DNA of 64,000 bases from Kaistia sp. 32K (GCF_016629525.1 NZ_AP024269.1:434001-498000), one strand, 5' to 3'. Shown: positions 34,808 to 43,541, numbered from the stretch's first letter. Notes: a model not told the origin generated them from the sequence alone. Program-made: numbers and translations.

Positions 34808-35962
34808 ATGCTGACCGCCTTCCTCTTGCGCGCCCTCGACCGCCGCACCTCGATCGTGCTGCTGGTCATCCTCTGCATCGGCGTCCTGCTGCCGGTGCTG
34901 AACCTCGCGACCGACCCGTCGAGCCCGTTGCATGTGCCGACCTATGTGCTGACGCTGCTCGGCAAGTATCTGACCTACGCGCTGCTGGCGCTCGCGGTCG
35001 ATCTGGTCTGGGGCTTCTGCGGCATCCTCTCGCTCGGCCACGCCGCCTTCTTCGCGCTCGGCGGCTATGCCATGGGCATGTACCTGATGCGCCAGATCGG
35101 CGATCGCGGCACCTATGGCAATCCGCTCCTGCCCGACTTCATGGTGTTCCTGAACTGGAAGGAACTGCCCTGGTTCTGGACCGGCTTCGACCATTTCTGG
35201 TTCGCCGCGCTCATGGTGCTCTTGGTGCCGGGCCTGCTCGCCTTCGTCTTCGGCTGGTTCGCCTTTCGCTCCCGCGTCACCGGCGTCTATCTGTCGATCA
35301 TCACCCAGGCGATGACCTATGCGCTGCTGCTCGCCTTTTTCCGCAACGACATGGGCTTCGGGGGTAACAACGGGTTAACAGACTTCAAGGACATTCTGGG
35401 CTTCGACATCCAGGCGGACGCGACGCGCGGCGCGCTGTTCTTCGCCTCGGCCTTGGCGCTTGCCGCCGGGTTCTGGATCTGCCGCGCCGTCATCGCCTCC
35501 AAGTTCGGCAAGGTTCTCGTCGCCGTCCGCGACGCCGAGAGCCGCACCCGCTTCATCGGCTACCGCGTCGAGGGCTATAAGCTGGTCGTCTGGACGCTCT
35601 CGGCCATGATGGCCGGTGTCGCTGGCGCGCTCTACGTGCCGCAGATCGGCATCATCAATCCCGGCGAATTCGCCCCGGCCAATTCGATCGAGGCGGTGAT
35701 CTGGGTGGCGGTCGGCGGCCGCGGCACGCTGATCGGCCCGATCGTCGGCGCGCTGCTCGTCAATTTCGGCAAGACCTGGTTCACCAGCGGCATGCTCGCC
35801 GAATACTGGCTGTTCGTGCTCGGCGGCCTGTTCGTGCTCGTCACCCTGTTCCTGCCCAAGGGCGTCGTCGGCACGCTTCTGTCCCGCGACCGGAAGAAGC
35901 CGGTGGAGAAGCCGATCGAGGACGTCGTGGCGCCGGGCGCCGTCGGCCAGGCAGCGGAGTGA
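34808..35962 (+). CDS. urtC: Urea ABC transporter permease UrtC
   Basis: A 384-residue permease of the LivM type. Characteristic segments are VDLVWGFCGILSLGHAAFFALGGYAMGMYL, FRNDMGFGGNNGLTDFKDILG (a UrtC signature), and EAVIWVAVGGRGTLIGPIVGALLVN. The C-terminal tail after residue ~365 is charged. The start at 34808 is chosen because the upstream in-frame 18 codons lack similarity. The stop lies inside the start region of urtD (GTG at 35959 overlaps it), so translation is probably coupled. Confidence 0.94.
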   Translation: MLTAFLLRALDRRTSIVLLVILCIGVLLPVLNLATDPSSPLHVPTYVLTLLGKYLTYALLALAVDLVWGFCGILSLGHAAFFALGGYAMGMYLMRQIGDRGTYGNPLLPDFMVFLNWKELPWFWTGFDHFWFAALMVLLVPGLLAFVFGWFAFRSRVTGVYLSIITQAMTYALLLAFFRNDMGFGGNNGLTDFKDILGFDIQADATRGALFFASALALAAGFWICRAVIASKFGKVLVAVRDAESRTRFIGYRVEGYKLVVWTLSAMMAGVAGALYVPQIGIINPGEFAPANSIEAVIWVAVGGRGTLIGPIVGALLVNFGKTWFTSGMLAEYWLFVLGGLFVLVTLFLPKGVVGTLLSRDRKKPVEKPIEDVVAPGAVGQAAE

Positions 35963-35967
35963 GCCTC

Positions 35968-36744
35968 ATGAACACGGCAAATACCCAGGTCGCGAACGCC
36001 AAGGCCAAGGATTCGCTGCTCTATCTCGACGGCGTCAGCGTCTCCTTCGACGGCTTCAAGGCGCTGCGGGGCCTGTCGCTGGTGATCGAGCCCGGCGAGA
36101 TGCGGGCAATCATCGGCCCGAACGGCGCCGGCAAGACGACGATGATGGATGTCATCACCGGCAAGACCAAGCCCGACTCGGGCGACGTCTATTTCGCCGG
36201 CGATACCGACCTGACCCGCATGGACGAGGCGTCGATCGCCTCGCTCGGCATCGGCCGCAAGTTCCAGAAGCCGACCGTCTTCGAGAGCCACACGGTCTGG
36301 GACAATATCGACCTGGCGCTCGCCGGCGTCCGCAAACCCTTCGCCACCCTGTTCCACCGCACCTCGAAGGTCGAGATCGCGCGGGTGGAGGAGATCCTCG
36401 CCACCATCCGCCTTGCCGACAAGCGCGACTGGCTCGCCGCCAATCTCTCGCATGGCCAGAAGCAGTGGCTGGAGATCGGCATGCTCCTGGCGCAGGAGCC
36501 GAAGCTGCTGCTCGTCGACGAGCCGGCGGCCGGCATGACCGACGCCGAGACGGCCGAAACGGCGATTTTGCTCAAGGAGATCGCCAGGACGAAATCGGTG
36601 GTGGTGGTCGAGCACGACATGACCTTCGTGCGCGACCTCGGCGTCAAGGTGACCGTGCTGCATGAGGGATCCGTCCTCTCCGAGGGCTCCCTCGACGCGG
36701 TCTCGGCCGACCCCAGGGTCATCGAAGTCTATCTGGGCCGCTAG
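35968..36744 (+). CDS. urtD: Urea ABC transporter ATPase UrtD
   Basis: A 258-residue ATPase of the LivG type. Walker A GPNGAGKTT, the FQKPTVFESHTVWDN Q-loop typical of UrtD, the diverged signature LSHGQKQWLEIGM (characteristic of UrtD), Walker B LLLVDEPAAGMTD and switch VVVEHDM are visible. ATG 35968 has GGAG 8 bases upstream; the GTG at 35959 overlapping the urtC stop is an alternative. It forms a heterodimer with UrtE. Confidence 0.95.
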   Translation: MNTANTQVANAKAKDSLLYLDGVSVSFDGFKALRGLSLVIEPGEMRAIIGPNGAGKTTMMDVITGKTKPDSGDVYFAGDTDLTRMDEASIASLGIGRKFQKPTVFESHTVWDNIDLALAGVRKPFATLFHRTSKVEIARVEEILATIRLADKRDWLAANLSHGQKQWLEIGMLLAQEPKLLLVDEPAAGMTDAETAETAILLKEIARTKSVVVVEHDMTFVRDLGVKVTVLHEGSVLSEGSLDAVSADPRVIEVYLGR

Positions 36745-36746
36745 CC

Positions 36747-36911
36747 ATGACGCAGCGGCCCGCCGGCGAGCGGCCCGGGGATCCGGGGCCCGATCCGCCG
36801 CGGCGGCCGCCGCCGGACGCCAAGCGCCCGTCACGCCGCGCCGCCGCCTGGAACCTCGCGCTGAAGGGGCCGGGGGAGGCGACGCAGGAGCCGGAAGCCG
36901 AAAAGGACTGA
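36747..36911 (+). CDS. Small Pro/Arg-rich protein between urtD and urtE
   Basis: A 54-codon frame that starts 2 bases after the urtD stop and ends 2 bases before urtE, exactly filling the gap. The product begins MTQRPAGERPGDPGPDPPRR and ends ATQEPEAEKD; it is rich in Pro, Arg and Ala and likely disordered. Almost all codons end in G or C, as in its neighbours. No good ribosome binding site precedes it, so it would depend on coupling to urtD. I know no function; it could also be a non-coding spacer that happens to be open. Confidence 0.45.
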   Translation: MTQRPAGERPGDPGPDPPRRPPPDAKRPSRRAAAWNLALKGPGEATQEPEAEKD

Positions 36912-36913
36912 TC

Positions 36914-37609
36914 ATGCTCGAAGCGAAGAATGTCGATCTCTTCTATGGCGCCGCGCAGGCGCTCCGCCATGTCTCGCTCTCGGCCGAGACCGGCAAGGTG
37001 ACGTGCCTGATGGGCCGCAACGGCGTCGGCAAGACCAGCCTGCTGCGCGCCATCGTCGGCCAGCGGCCGATTTCGGGCGGCGAGATCCTGTGGGAGGGCA
37101 AGCCGCTCGGCCGCATGGCGCCGCATGAGCGGGCCAAGGCCGGCATCGCTTATGTGCCGCAGGGGCGGGAAATCTTCCCGCTCCTGTCGGTGAAGGAGAA
37201 TCTCGAAACGGGCTATGCGCCGCTCGCGCGTCGCGAGCGCAACATTCCCGACTATGTGTTCGATCTGTTTCCGGTGCTGAAGGATATGCTTAGCCGGCGC
37301 GGCGGCGACCTGTCAGGCGGTCAGCAGCAGCAGCTCGCCATCGGGCGCGCGCTGGTGATGCGGCCCCGGCTGCTCGTCCTCGATGAGCCGACGGAGGGCA
37401 TCCAGCCGTCGATCATCAAGGATATCGGCCGTGCGATCGAATGGCTGCGCGCACAGGGGACCATGGCGATCCTTCTGGTCGAGCAGTATTTCGATTTCGC
37501 ACATGAACTGGCCGATCGATTTGCTGTGATGGATCGCGGCGAGATCGTCGTCTCGGGCACGCAATCCGAAATGGGCTCGGACATCGTCCGCGCCCATCTC
37601 ACCGTATGA
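36914..37609 (+). CDS. urtE: Urea ABC transporter ATPase UrtE
   Basis: A 231-residue ATPase of the LivF type. Walker A GRNGVGKTS, the stretch GIAYVPQGREIFPLLSVKENLETGY typical of UrtE, signature LSGGQQQQLAIGRAL, Walker B LLVLDEPTEGIQPS and switch ILLVEQYFDFAHELAD are present. The start at 36914 begins directly with the ATPase fold (MLEAKNVDLFYGAAQAL). It completes the urtABCDE set; no urease gene is in the window. Its 3' end overlaps the end of a small gene on the opposite strand by 11 bases. Confidence 0.95.
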   Translation: MLEAKNVDLFYGAAQALRHVSLSAETGKVTCLMGRNGVGKTSLLRAIVGQRPISGGEILWEGKPLGRMAPHERAKAGIAYVPQGREIFPLLSVKENLETGYAPLARRERNIPDYVFDLFPVLKDMLSRRGGDLSGGQQQQLAIGRALVMRPRLLVLDEPTEGIQPSIIKDIGRAIEWLRAQGTMAILLVEQYFDFAHELADRFAVMDRGEIVVSGTQSEMGSDIVRAHLTV

Positions 37610-37796
37610 AGCAACGCTCCATCGCCTCGAGATCGCGGGGGCGCCGCGTCTCGGTCCGGCGTTCCATCTTGCGATAGAGCGCGCGGATATCGTCGGAATG
37701 CACGCCGTCACTTGCCATCAGCATGGCAATGATCGGCTCATGCAGCAGTTCGTTGAGTGAAGCCTCCCGTGGGAAGCAGGCGGTGGAAACGTCCAT
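37599..37796 (-). CDS. Small conserved-looking protein, unknown function
   Basis: A 65-residue protein with an N-terminal Cys (MDVSTACFPREASLNELLHEPIIAMLMASDGVHSDD...). The pattern ELLxxPIIxxLMxSDGV...IRxL resembles small proteins I associate with rhizobial genomes, but I cannot name a family with certainty. It is supported by an excellent ribosome binding site (CAGGAGAA, 6 bases before ATG) and by an AT-rich promoter region upstream with a CRP/FNR-like TATGA-N6-TCACA at 37856. It is convergent with urtE, overlapping its end by 11 bases. Confidence 0.7.
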   Translation of the reverse strand: MDVSTACFPREASLNELLHEPIIAMLMASDGVHSDDIRALYRKMERRTETRRPRDLEAMERCFIR

Positions 37797-37855
37797 GACG
37801 GTTCTCCTGATCTCGCTTCATAGGCCTCATACTACACAGATCAGTATGCGGATTT

Positions 37856-37871
37856 TATGACGTCGGTCACA
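37856..37871. promoter_or_regulatory. CRP/FNR-like site TATGA-N6-TCACA
   Basis: One mismatch from the TGTGA-N6-TCACA consensus, with N6 CGTCGG. It lies 60 bases before the start of the 65-residue gene, in an AT-rich stretch. It gains weight from the perfect copy at 26616, but alone it could be chance. Confidence 0.35.
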
Positions 37872-37944
37872 AGCGGGTTCACTTTCGCTTGAGGCGTTCG
37901 CTCTCGCGATCGTGAACCCTACTTGGTTGCTTCGTCAGCCTTAT

Positions 37945-40122
37945 TCAACGGCAGTTGGCGGACAAAGTGCCGGGGGTGACGACCGTGCCGGCGACCGAGA
38001 AGGTCGCGCCGCCCGTCTGGACCAGATCGGTCGACGTCCACTGACCCGTCGCCGCCGCGCAGTCGGCCTTCGCCGTGCCTACCTTGATGTCGCCGGAGAT
38101 GTTGCCGAGCGTGCCGGCGAGATAGACGGCTTCCTGGCCGGCGCTCTCCACCTTCACATTGTCGAAGCTGACATTCTTGAGCGGCATCCCGAAGAAGGGA
38201 GACGGGCCGTAGAGATAGATGCCGTGGTCGGCGACGTCGCGGATGGCGATGTTGGAGAAGTGGATGTCGCTCGAACCCATGTTCAACATGATGCCGCTGC
38301 GGCTCTGGCCTTCGATGACGACGTTGGAGACCTGGATGTCGCTGGCGGGCTTGGCGAAGCCGGACGGTCCGATGAACTGCAGCGCATTGACGCCGCCGAT
38401 CAGGGTCAGGTCGTCCATCTTGATGCCGGTCGACGACATCATGACCATCAGGTCCATCGTGCGCTGCGCCATGGAGTTGTCGATCGTCAGCTTGTGGATC
38501 GACGCATCCTCGACGCCGACGAACTGCACCGCCTCGCGCCGCGTATTGCTGATCGAGACGTTCTCGATGGTCAGACCGGTCGTCGGATTGGGGGCGTAGG
38601 AGCGCCAGTCGTCGTTATCCTCGAACTGGGCGTTGGCGAAGATGCCGTAGGTGGTGTTGCGGATATCGACGTCGCGGATCGTCACGTCCTTCGCCGAGAA
38701 CAGCGAGATCGCCGCGTTCGGCACGCTGCGGCTCGGATTGAAGATCGAGAATTCGCAGGTGGTGTTGTTCTGGCAGATCGTCAGGTCGTGGATCTTCGTG
38801 TTCTCGATCAGCGCGCCGTCGACGCCGCTCAGGAAGATGCCGTGGCTCGCCGTCTCGGCGATGTCGAGGCCGCGCAGCGTGATGTTCTCGACGTTCTTGC
38901 CGGCAACGCCGTCGCGACCGCCGCGGATCGACAGGCCGACCGCGCCGCTGTCATCGGCCATGGCGAGCACGTCTGCATTGGCGTTGCTGCCGACGAGCTT
39001 CGTCTCGGCGCCGGAGCGCGTGAAGGTGGCCGCACCGCCGCTGCGGGCGCCGACGATTTCCAGGCCGCCCTTGCCGCCGACGATGAACTGGCCGGACGAA
39101 AGCAGCAGCGACTGATTGAGCTGGATCACGCCGTCCGCGAGGATCAGCGCATTCTTGCCGGCGGCGGCGAGCGCCTCGTTGATTTCGGCCGCGTTGCCGG
39201 TCGCGGACGAGATGGTCCGAACATTGCCGACCAGATTGCCGGTATCCTTGTAGATCGCCGCTTCCGCGTCGCCCGTCGCGCCGACGCGCGTGCGGATGAA
39301 GTTGGCGCGCTCGACGCGCTGCATCAGCGGATCGCGCGCCGCGAGCGCCGGTCCTGCCTTGCCGAGCGGGATGCGCAGCCGGGCGAGGAACTGGCCCTGG
39401 GCCTTGTCCTCGTTGTCGTAGGTCAGGCCCGCCGAAACGCTGAAGGTCGAGCCCTGCGTGAAGCCGGGCAGGTCGGAGAAGGAGAGCTCGGCCCGGGCGC
39501 TGACGCCGGTGATGTCGTCGAACCGGCCGTCGCCGTCATACCAGTAGCCGCCGCCATAGAGCATCATCTGGGCGGACGACTTGGCGTCGAAGATCGGCAG
39601 GCGGAAGCCAGCCTCGCCGTCGAAGCCGGCGAGCGCCCGCTCCTGGCCGGCGCGGAACACCAGGCGGCCTGCCTCGATCAGGGCGGCGTTCGCCTCGGCG
39701 GCGGAGCCGTACTTGTCGCCGAAGGGCAGGTAGCCGTTCAGGCGGAAGACCATGTCGCGCGAGATCAGCTCCGCGCCGGCCGAAACCTGGTGAAAGTTGT
39801 TGTCGTGGCCGCTGCGCAGGTAGTCGTAATAGCCGTAGGCGCCGACGGTCCAGACGCCATCCAGGTTCATGCGCCAGCCGAGGCCGGCCGAGAACTGGGT
39901 CATCTGGTCGTTGTTCATATGGCCGCGGATGTCGCCGAAGCCGATCGAGCGATCGCCGAAGCCGAACGGCAGGAAGATGTCGAAGCCGCCGAGTGCGCCG
40001 TTTTCCTGGCCGCCCCCGAGCGTGAATTCGACGGTCGGGCCGATGGCGTCGGCGCGAGCCGCTGTGGATATGGCGAGCGAGGAGGCAGCGCAGAGAAGCG
40101 CTGCGATCATGTGTGATCGCAT
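37945..40122 (-). CDS. Inverse autotransporter (intimin/invasin-type barrel) with right-handed beta-helix passenger
   Basis: An exported protein of 725 residues. After a signal peptide (MIAALLCAASSLAISTAARA), residues ~25-270 form an inverse-autotransporter beta-barrel: GVWTVGAYGYYDYLRSGHDNNFHQ, QVSAGAELISRDMVFRLNGYLPFGD and repeated aromatic-ended strands. A short linker (ARDPLMQRVERANFIRTR) leads to a C-terminal passenger with parallel beta-helix repeats (VENITLRGLDIAETASHGIFL, VTIRDVDIRNTTYGIFA, LTIENVSISNTRREAVQF, DIHFSNIAIRDVADHGIYLYG). It should sit in the outer membrane with the helix outside. No Ig-like or LysM domain is present, unlike intimin. Two Cys pairs in the passenger may be disulfides. 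Adhesion or glycan binding is plausible; beta-helices can also be hydrolases or lyases. Confidence 0.85.
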   Translation of the reverse strand: MRSHMIAALLCAASSLAISTAARADAIGPTVEFTLGGGQENGALGGFDIFLPFGFGDRSIGFGDIRGHMNNDQMTQFSAGLGWRMNLDGVWTVGAYGYYDYLRSGHDNNFHQVSAGAELISRDMVFRLNGYLPFGDKYGSAAEANAALIEAGRLVFRAGQERALAGFDGEAGFRLPIFDAKSSAQMMLYGGGYWYDGDGRFDDITGVSARAELSFSDLPGFTQGSTFSVSAGLTYDNEDKAQGQFLARLRIPLGKAGPALAARDPLMQRVERANFIRTRVGATGDAEAAIYKDTGNLVGNVRTISSATGNAAEINEALAAAGKNALILADGVIQLNQSLLLSSGQFIVGGKGGLEIVGARSGGAATFTRSGAETKLVGSNANADVLAMADDSGAVGLSIRGGRDGVAGKNVENITLRGLDIAETASHGIFLSGVDGALIENTKIHDLTICQNNTTCEFSIFNPSRSVPNAAISLFSAKDVTIRDVDIRNTTYGIFANAQFEDNDDWRSYAPNPTTGLTIENVSISNTRREAVQFVGVEDASIHKLTIDNSMAQRTMDLMVMMSSTGIKMDDLTLIGGVNALQFIGPSGFAKPASDIQVSNVVIEGQSRSGIMLNMGSSDIHFSNIAIRDVADHGIYLYGPSPFFGMPLKNVSFDNVKVESAGQEAVYLAGTLGNISGDIKVGTAKADCAAATGQWTSTDLVQTGGATFSVAGTVVTPGTLSANCR

Positions 40123-40166
40123 GGTCGGAAATCCCGGTTTTCGAATTAGGCCGGGATTTGAAACAA

Positions 40167-40192
40167 ATCGCCCGGCAGGCATGCCGGGCGAT
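40167..40192 (-). terminator. Intrinsic terminator after dgoA
   Basis: ATCGCCCGGCA and TGCCGGGCGAT form a perfect 11-bp stem with a 4-base loop. Read on the minus strand, the hairpin is followed by TTTGTTTC. It would end dgoK-dgoA transcription before the inverse autotransporter gene, which therefore needs its own promoter. Confidence 0.75.
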
Positions 40193-40256
40193 ATAGATAC
40201 GAATCAAGTCATTGAAAACAAATATGTTTTCTCATTAGACTAATGTGAAAGTAAGT

Positions 40257-40889
40257 TTACGTTACGATTGCAGCGGCCTTGAAGGCTGCAACCAGTTTGT
40301 GTGCCCGTTCGCCCACCTCGGCAGCCGTCATTCCGGGCTTGTAGATGTTCGAGCCGATGCCGAAGCCGGCGCATCCGGCCTGGATATAATCCCCGAAATT
40401 GGTCTCGTTGGCGCCGCCGACGGCGAGCACCGGAACATGCTTCGGCAGCACGGCCTTCATCGCCTTGATGCCGGACGTGCCGATCAGCTCGGCGGGGAAG
40501 AACTTCAGCGCATCGGCGCCGGCCGAGAGCGCGGCGAAGGCTTCCGTCGGCGTGAACACGCCGGGATAGGATTCCATGCGCAGCGCCTTGGTCTTGCGGA
40601 TCACCGCCAGGTCGGCGTTCGGCGAGACGACGAGTTCGCCGCCGACGTCCCGGACCCCCTGGACCTGGTCCTCGGTCAGCACGGTGCCGGCGCCGATCTT
40701 GGCGCGGCCCGCGGCGCGCCGGACCATGGCCGCGATGGAATCGAAGGGATCGGGCGAATTCAGCGGCACTTCGATCAGCGTGATGCCGGCGCCGATCAAA
40801 GCGTCGAAGACATCATCCGCCTCGGGCGGGGTGATGCCGCGCAGGATGGCGATGATCGGAATGTGATTGCCGAAGAGGGGATGGGTCAT
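40257..40889 (-). CDS. dgoA: 2-dehydro-3-deoxy-6-phosphogalactonate aldolase
   Basis: A 210-residue class I aldolase of the KDPG/KDPGal family, which splits 2-keto-3-deoxy-6-phosphogalactonate into pyruvate and glyceraldehyde 3-phosphate in the De Ley-Doudoroff galactose route. Diagnostic parts are IIAILRGITPPEADD, the catalytic Glu in LIEVPLNSPDPF, GAGTVLTEDQV, the phosphate-site VVSPNAD, the Schiff-base Lys in ADALKFFPAE, and the phosphate-binding VGGANETNFGDYIQAG. PLNSP distinguishes it from typical KDPG aldolases (PMRTP-like), supporting the galactonate assignment together with the adjacent kinase. Confidence 0.92.
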   Translation of the reverse strand: MTHPLFGNHIPIIAILRGITPPEADDVFDALIGAGITLIEVPLNSPDPFDSIAAMVRRAAGRAKIGAGTVLTEDQVQGVRDVGGELVVSPNADLAVIRKTKALRMESYPGVFTPTEAFAALSAGADALKFFPAELIGTSGIKAMKAVLPKHVPVLAVGGANETNFGDYIQAGCAGFGIGSNIYKPGMTAAEVGERAHKLVAAFKAAAIVT

Positions 40890-40912
40890 GGTGCTTTATC
40901 CGAAGGTCGTTC

Positions 40913-41848
40913 TCAGAGGAGGCCGTTGGCGCGGGCGAGGCGGATGAGGCCGCGACGGACAAGGGCGGAGCCGTCGCGCGTCTCGGCCTTGTGGCCGGCG
41001 ACCTTGAAGGCGGCGTCGTAGGAGCGGGCGAGCGTGCGCGAGCCGATGATGCGGATCGGCCGCTCGGCGTCGAGCAGCCCGATCTGCTTCGCCGCCGCGA
41101 TCTCGCCGCCGATGACCAGGCCCGAGAGATAGGCGAGATTGTCGTCGCCGGAGACGCCGTCCAGAAGCTGGCGCACGCGGACCGAGAAGATCGCGCCGAG
41201 GAAGGGCAGCCCCTCGAGGACGCTGCGCCGGACCGCGAGGGCGAAATGTGGCGAACCGGCGATGTCGTCGGAATCCTCGGCGACGGAATGGCGAAGCAGC
41301 GATTTGCGCGCCAAAAGCTCGAAGACCTCGCCGGTCAGGAAGGTCTGGAACGTGGTGATCTCACCGTTCTCGATCGCCGCCCATTTGGAATGGGTGCCGG
41401 GGAGGATGGCGATGCCGCTGAAATCTGGCTCCTCCTCGATCAGGCCGATCAACTGGGTCTCCTCGCCGCGGATGACGTCGCCGTCGCGCGTTTCCGAGCG
41501 CAGCACGAGCCCCGGCACGATCGCCATCGGCCGGTGGTCGGAGGTTTCGAACTTGAGCAGCCCCTGCGCGAGCGCCTCGGCCGAGGCCGGCACGTTGACG
41601 TAGACCGCCTCATGCCAGCCCTGCCGGCTGCCGACCATGCCGGCCATGATCGCCGGCACCTTGGGCCAGTTGGCGACGACCGCGTTGAAGGCGTCCTCAT
41701 GGCCGGCGCCGCCGAGCGCGCCGATGCCGTCCGCGCTGTCCGCTTCGTCGAGGACCGCGCCATTGCCATCGAGCAACATGGCGCGGCAGCGGGTCGTACC
41801 CCAGTCGACGGCGATCAGGGCGGCGTTGGCGAAGGGAGCGGCGGGCAT
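40913..41848 (-). CDS. dgoK: 2-dehydro-3-deoxygalactonokinase
   Basis: A 311-residue kinase of the DgoK family (actin-like ATPase fold), phosphorylating 2-keto-3-deoxygalactonate. Markers are ALIAVDWGTTRCRAMLLDG at the N-terminus, AGMVGSRQGWHEAVYVNVPA, MAIVPGL, DVIRGEETQLIG, LPGTHSKWAAIENG and the late RIIGSRTLARSYDAAF. It is followed 23 bases later by dgoA, so substrate and product enzymes are in one transcript. The dehydratase, dehydrogenase and GntR-type regulator often found with them are not in this window. Confidence 0.92.
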   Translation of the reverse strand: MPAAPFANAALIAVDWGTTRCRAMLLDGNGAVLDEADSADGIGALGGAGHEDAFNAVVANWPKVPAIMAGMVGSRQGWHEAVYVNVPASAEALAQGLLKFETSDHRPMAIVPGLVLRSETRDGDVIRGEETQLIGLIEEEPDFSGIAILPGTHSKWAAIENGEITTFQTFLTGEVFELLARKSLLRHSVAEDSDDIAGSPHFALAVRRSVLEGLPFLGAIFSVRVRQLLDGVSGDDNLAYLSGLVIGGEIAAAKQIGLLDAERPIRIIGSRTLARSYDAAFKVAGHKAETRDGSALVRRGLIRLARANGLL

Positions 41849-42003
41849 TCTGCTTTTGATCCGTCAGTTCTAATTGCGGGCAGGATGGAACGGTTGTTCG
41901 ATGATCGGCCGCTCGTGTCAAGGCGACCGGACGGCGCGGCCAGAGCGTTTTCGCGCGAAGTGGATACCGGTTCGCGTCAAGAAAACGCGGCCAGACGGCG
42001 CGG

Positions 42004-42426
42004 CTAGATTCCGCGATAGTTGCGCAGCGCCAGCACCCGCTGCTTTACCAGCTCGGCATTTTCCCGGGCGAAGGTCACGGAAAGCTTGGCGCCCTGGGCG
42101 CTCGCCCGGCGTACCGCCTGGAAGCGCTGCTCGGAGGACATGAAGCCTTCCCACTGCTTCTGCGAGCCGCGCAGCAGGGCGCGCGATTGCGCGTCGAGCG
42201 ACGCCGACAGGGCGAAGAAGGCGGCCGCCATTTCCTTTTCCCAGGCGGCGCGCGCCGTGTCGAAGCAGGCGATCATGGCCGGGCTGGTGCTGGTCTCCGG
42301 CTTGCCGAGGCATTCCGCCAGCGCCGTGTCGATCGGATCGGGCGCTTCGCTCACCGTCTGCGCCTGCGCCGGCGTCGAAAGCGCTCCCGCCGCAAGAAGC
42401 AGCAGGCCGGCCAGGATGGGGCGCAT
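42004..42426 (-). CDS. LprI-like periplasmic protein (DUF1311)
   Basis: A protein of 140 residues with a signal peptide (LAGLLLLAAGALSTPAQAQ) and a mature part with the DUF1311/LprI pattern: ALAECLGKPE...MIACFDTARAAWEKEM, the paired Cys likely forming a disulfide, followed by helical LRGSQKQWEGFMSSEQRF. Some relatives inhibit lysozyme; the family as a whole is poorly understood. ATG 42426 has GGAG upstream at usable distance; the in-frame TTG at 42435 is less likely. It stands alone between dgoK and the LacI gene. Confidence 0.75.
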   Translation of the reverse strand: MRPILAGLLLLAAGALSTPAQAQTVSEAPDPIDTALAECLGKPETSTSPAMIACFDTARAAWEKEMAAAFFALSASLDAQSRALLRGSQKQWEGFMSSEQRFQAVRRASAQGAKLSVTFARENAELVKQRVLALRNYRGI

Positions 42427-42487
42427 CGCGTTCAACTCCGCTCGGGCAAATCACCGGCTGTGATTTCCACCGGATCGGGTGTCGCGG

Positions 42488-43513
42488 TCAATCCCGGGGC
42501 GCTGGACCGGTCGAGCCGCGGATGACGAGGTCCACCGGCCACAGTTCATGGATGCTGCCGGGGGCGCGGCCGTCTGCGATGATTTCCATCAGGAGTTCGC
42601 CGATGCGCGTGCCGGCGGACCGGATCGACGAGCGGGTCGTCGACATGGTGGGCACCATGGCGTCCGGGCTTAGGAACGGGATGACGTCGTCATGGGCGAT
42701 CATCGAGATGTCGCGGCCGAGCACCAGTCCGGCGGAGCGGATGGCGCGCAGCGCGCCGAGCGACATCATCATCGAGGAGACGAGCAGCGCCGTCGGGCGC
42801 GGGCGTTCCGCGAGAAAACGGGCCGTGACGCGGTAGCCGTTCTCGTCGCTCATGGTGCCCTCGGCGATCAGCCGGTCGTCGGCGGCGATGCCATGGTCGG
42901 CCAGCGCAGCGCGGAAGCCGCGCTCGCGGTCGATGGCGAAAGTGTGCCGCGTCTCGCCGTTGATCAGGCCGATGCGCCGGTGGCCGAGATCGAGCAGGTG
43001 CTTGGCGGCATGGCGGAAGGCGCCCTCATTGTCGATGTCGAGCCAGGCATAGCTGTGCCGGGTCTGCGAGCGGCCGTGCACGACGAAGGGGAGGCCGATC
43101 TCGTTCAGGAGGGCGATGCGCGGGTCGTCGACGACCGGGCTCGACAGGATCACGGCGTCGACGCGCGAGCTGACGGCCATGCGGCGATAGGTGGCCATCT
43201 CGTCGCCGGCGCGGGACGGCGACAGCACGATGTCGATCTCGTCCTTCATCAGCCTTTCGCCGAGGCCGGCCTGGAACTCGACATAGTGCGGATCGAGCAG
43301 CATGTTGCGGTCGGTCGGCAGGACGATGCCGATGGCGCCGGAACGGCCGGTGGCGAGTCGTCGCGCGCTGGCGTTCGGGCGATAGTCATAGCGCCGCGCC
43401 GCGTCCAGCACCCGCCGTCGCGTGTCCTCGTTGACTTCGGGATATCCGTTCAACGCCCGGCTCACGGTCGTCTGCGACAATCCCAAGTGCGACGCCAGTT
43501 CCTTCAGCCTCAT
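42488..43513 (-). CDS. LacI-family repressor of the alpha-glucoside operon
   Basis: A protein of about 341 residues. The N-terminal helix-turn-helix is LKELASHLGLSQTTVSRALNGYPEVNEDTRRRV with the hinge helix RPNASARRLATGRSGAIG, followed by a RbsB-like ligand-binding core. It resembles AglR-type regulators by position. Two AAAGCGCTTT operators flank the intergenic region: one 29-42 bases upstream of this start and one at the promoter of the importer, so it probably represses both and is released by an alpha-glucoside. ATG 43513 begins the conserved fold; ATG 43522 is in frame but lies immediately next to GGGAGG. Confidence 0.88.
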   Translation of the reverse strand: MRLKELASHLGLSQTTVSRALNGYPEVNEDTRRRVLDAARRYDYRPNASARRLATGRSGAIGIVLPTDRNMLLDPHYVEFQAGLGERLMKDEIDIVLSPSRAGDEMATYRRMAVSSRVDAVILSSPVVDDPRIALLNEIGLPFVVHGRSQTRHSYAWLDIDNEGAFRHAAKHLLDLGHRRIGLINGETRHTFAIDRERGFRAALADHGIAADDRLIAEGTMSDENGYRVTARFLAERPRPTALLVSSMMMSLGALRAIRSAGLVLGRDISMIAHDDVIPFLSPDAMVPTMSTTRSSIRSAGTRIGELLMEIIADGRAPGSIHELWPVDLVIRGSTGPAPRD

Positions 43514-43541
43514 GTGGAAAAGCATCCTCCCGAAATCATTC

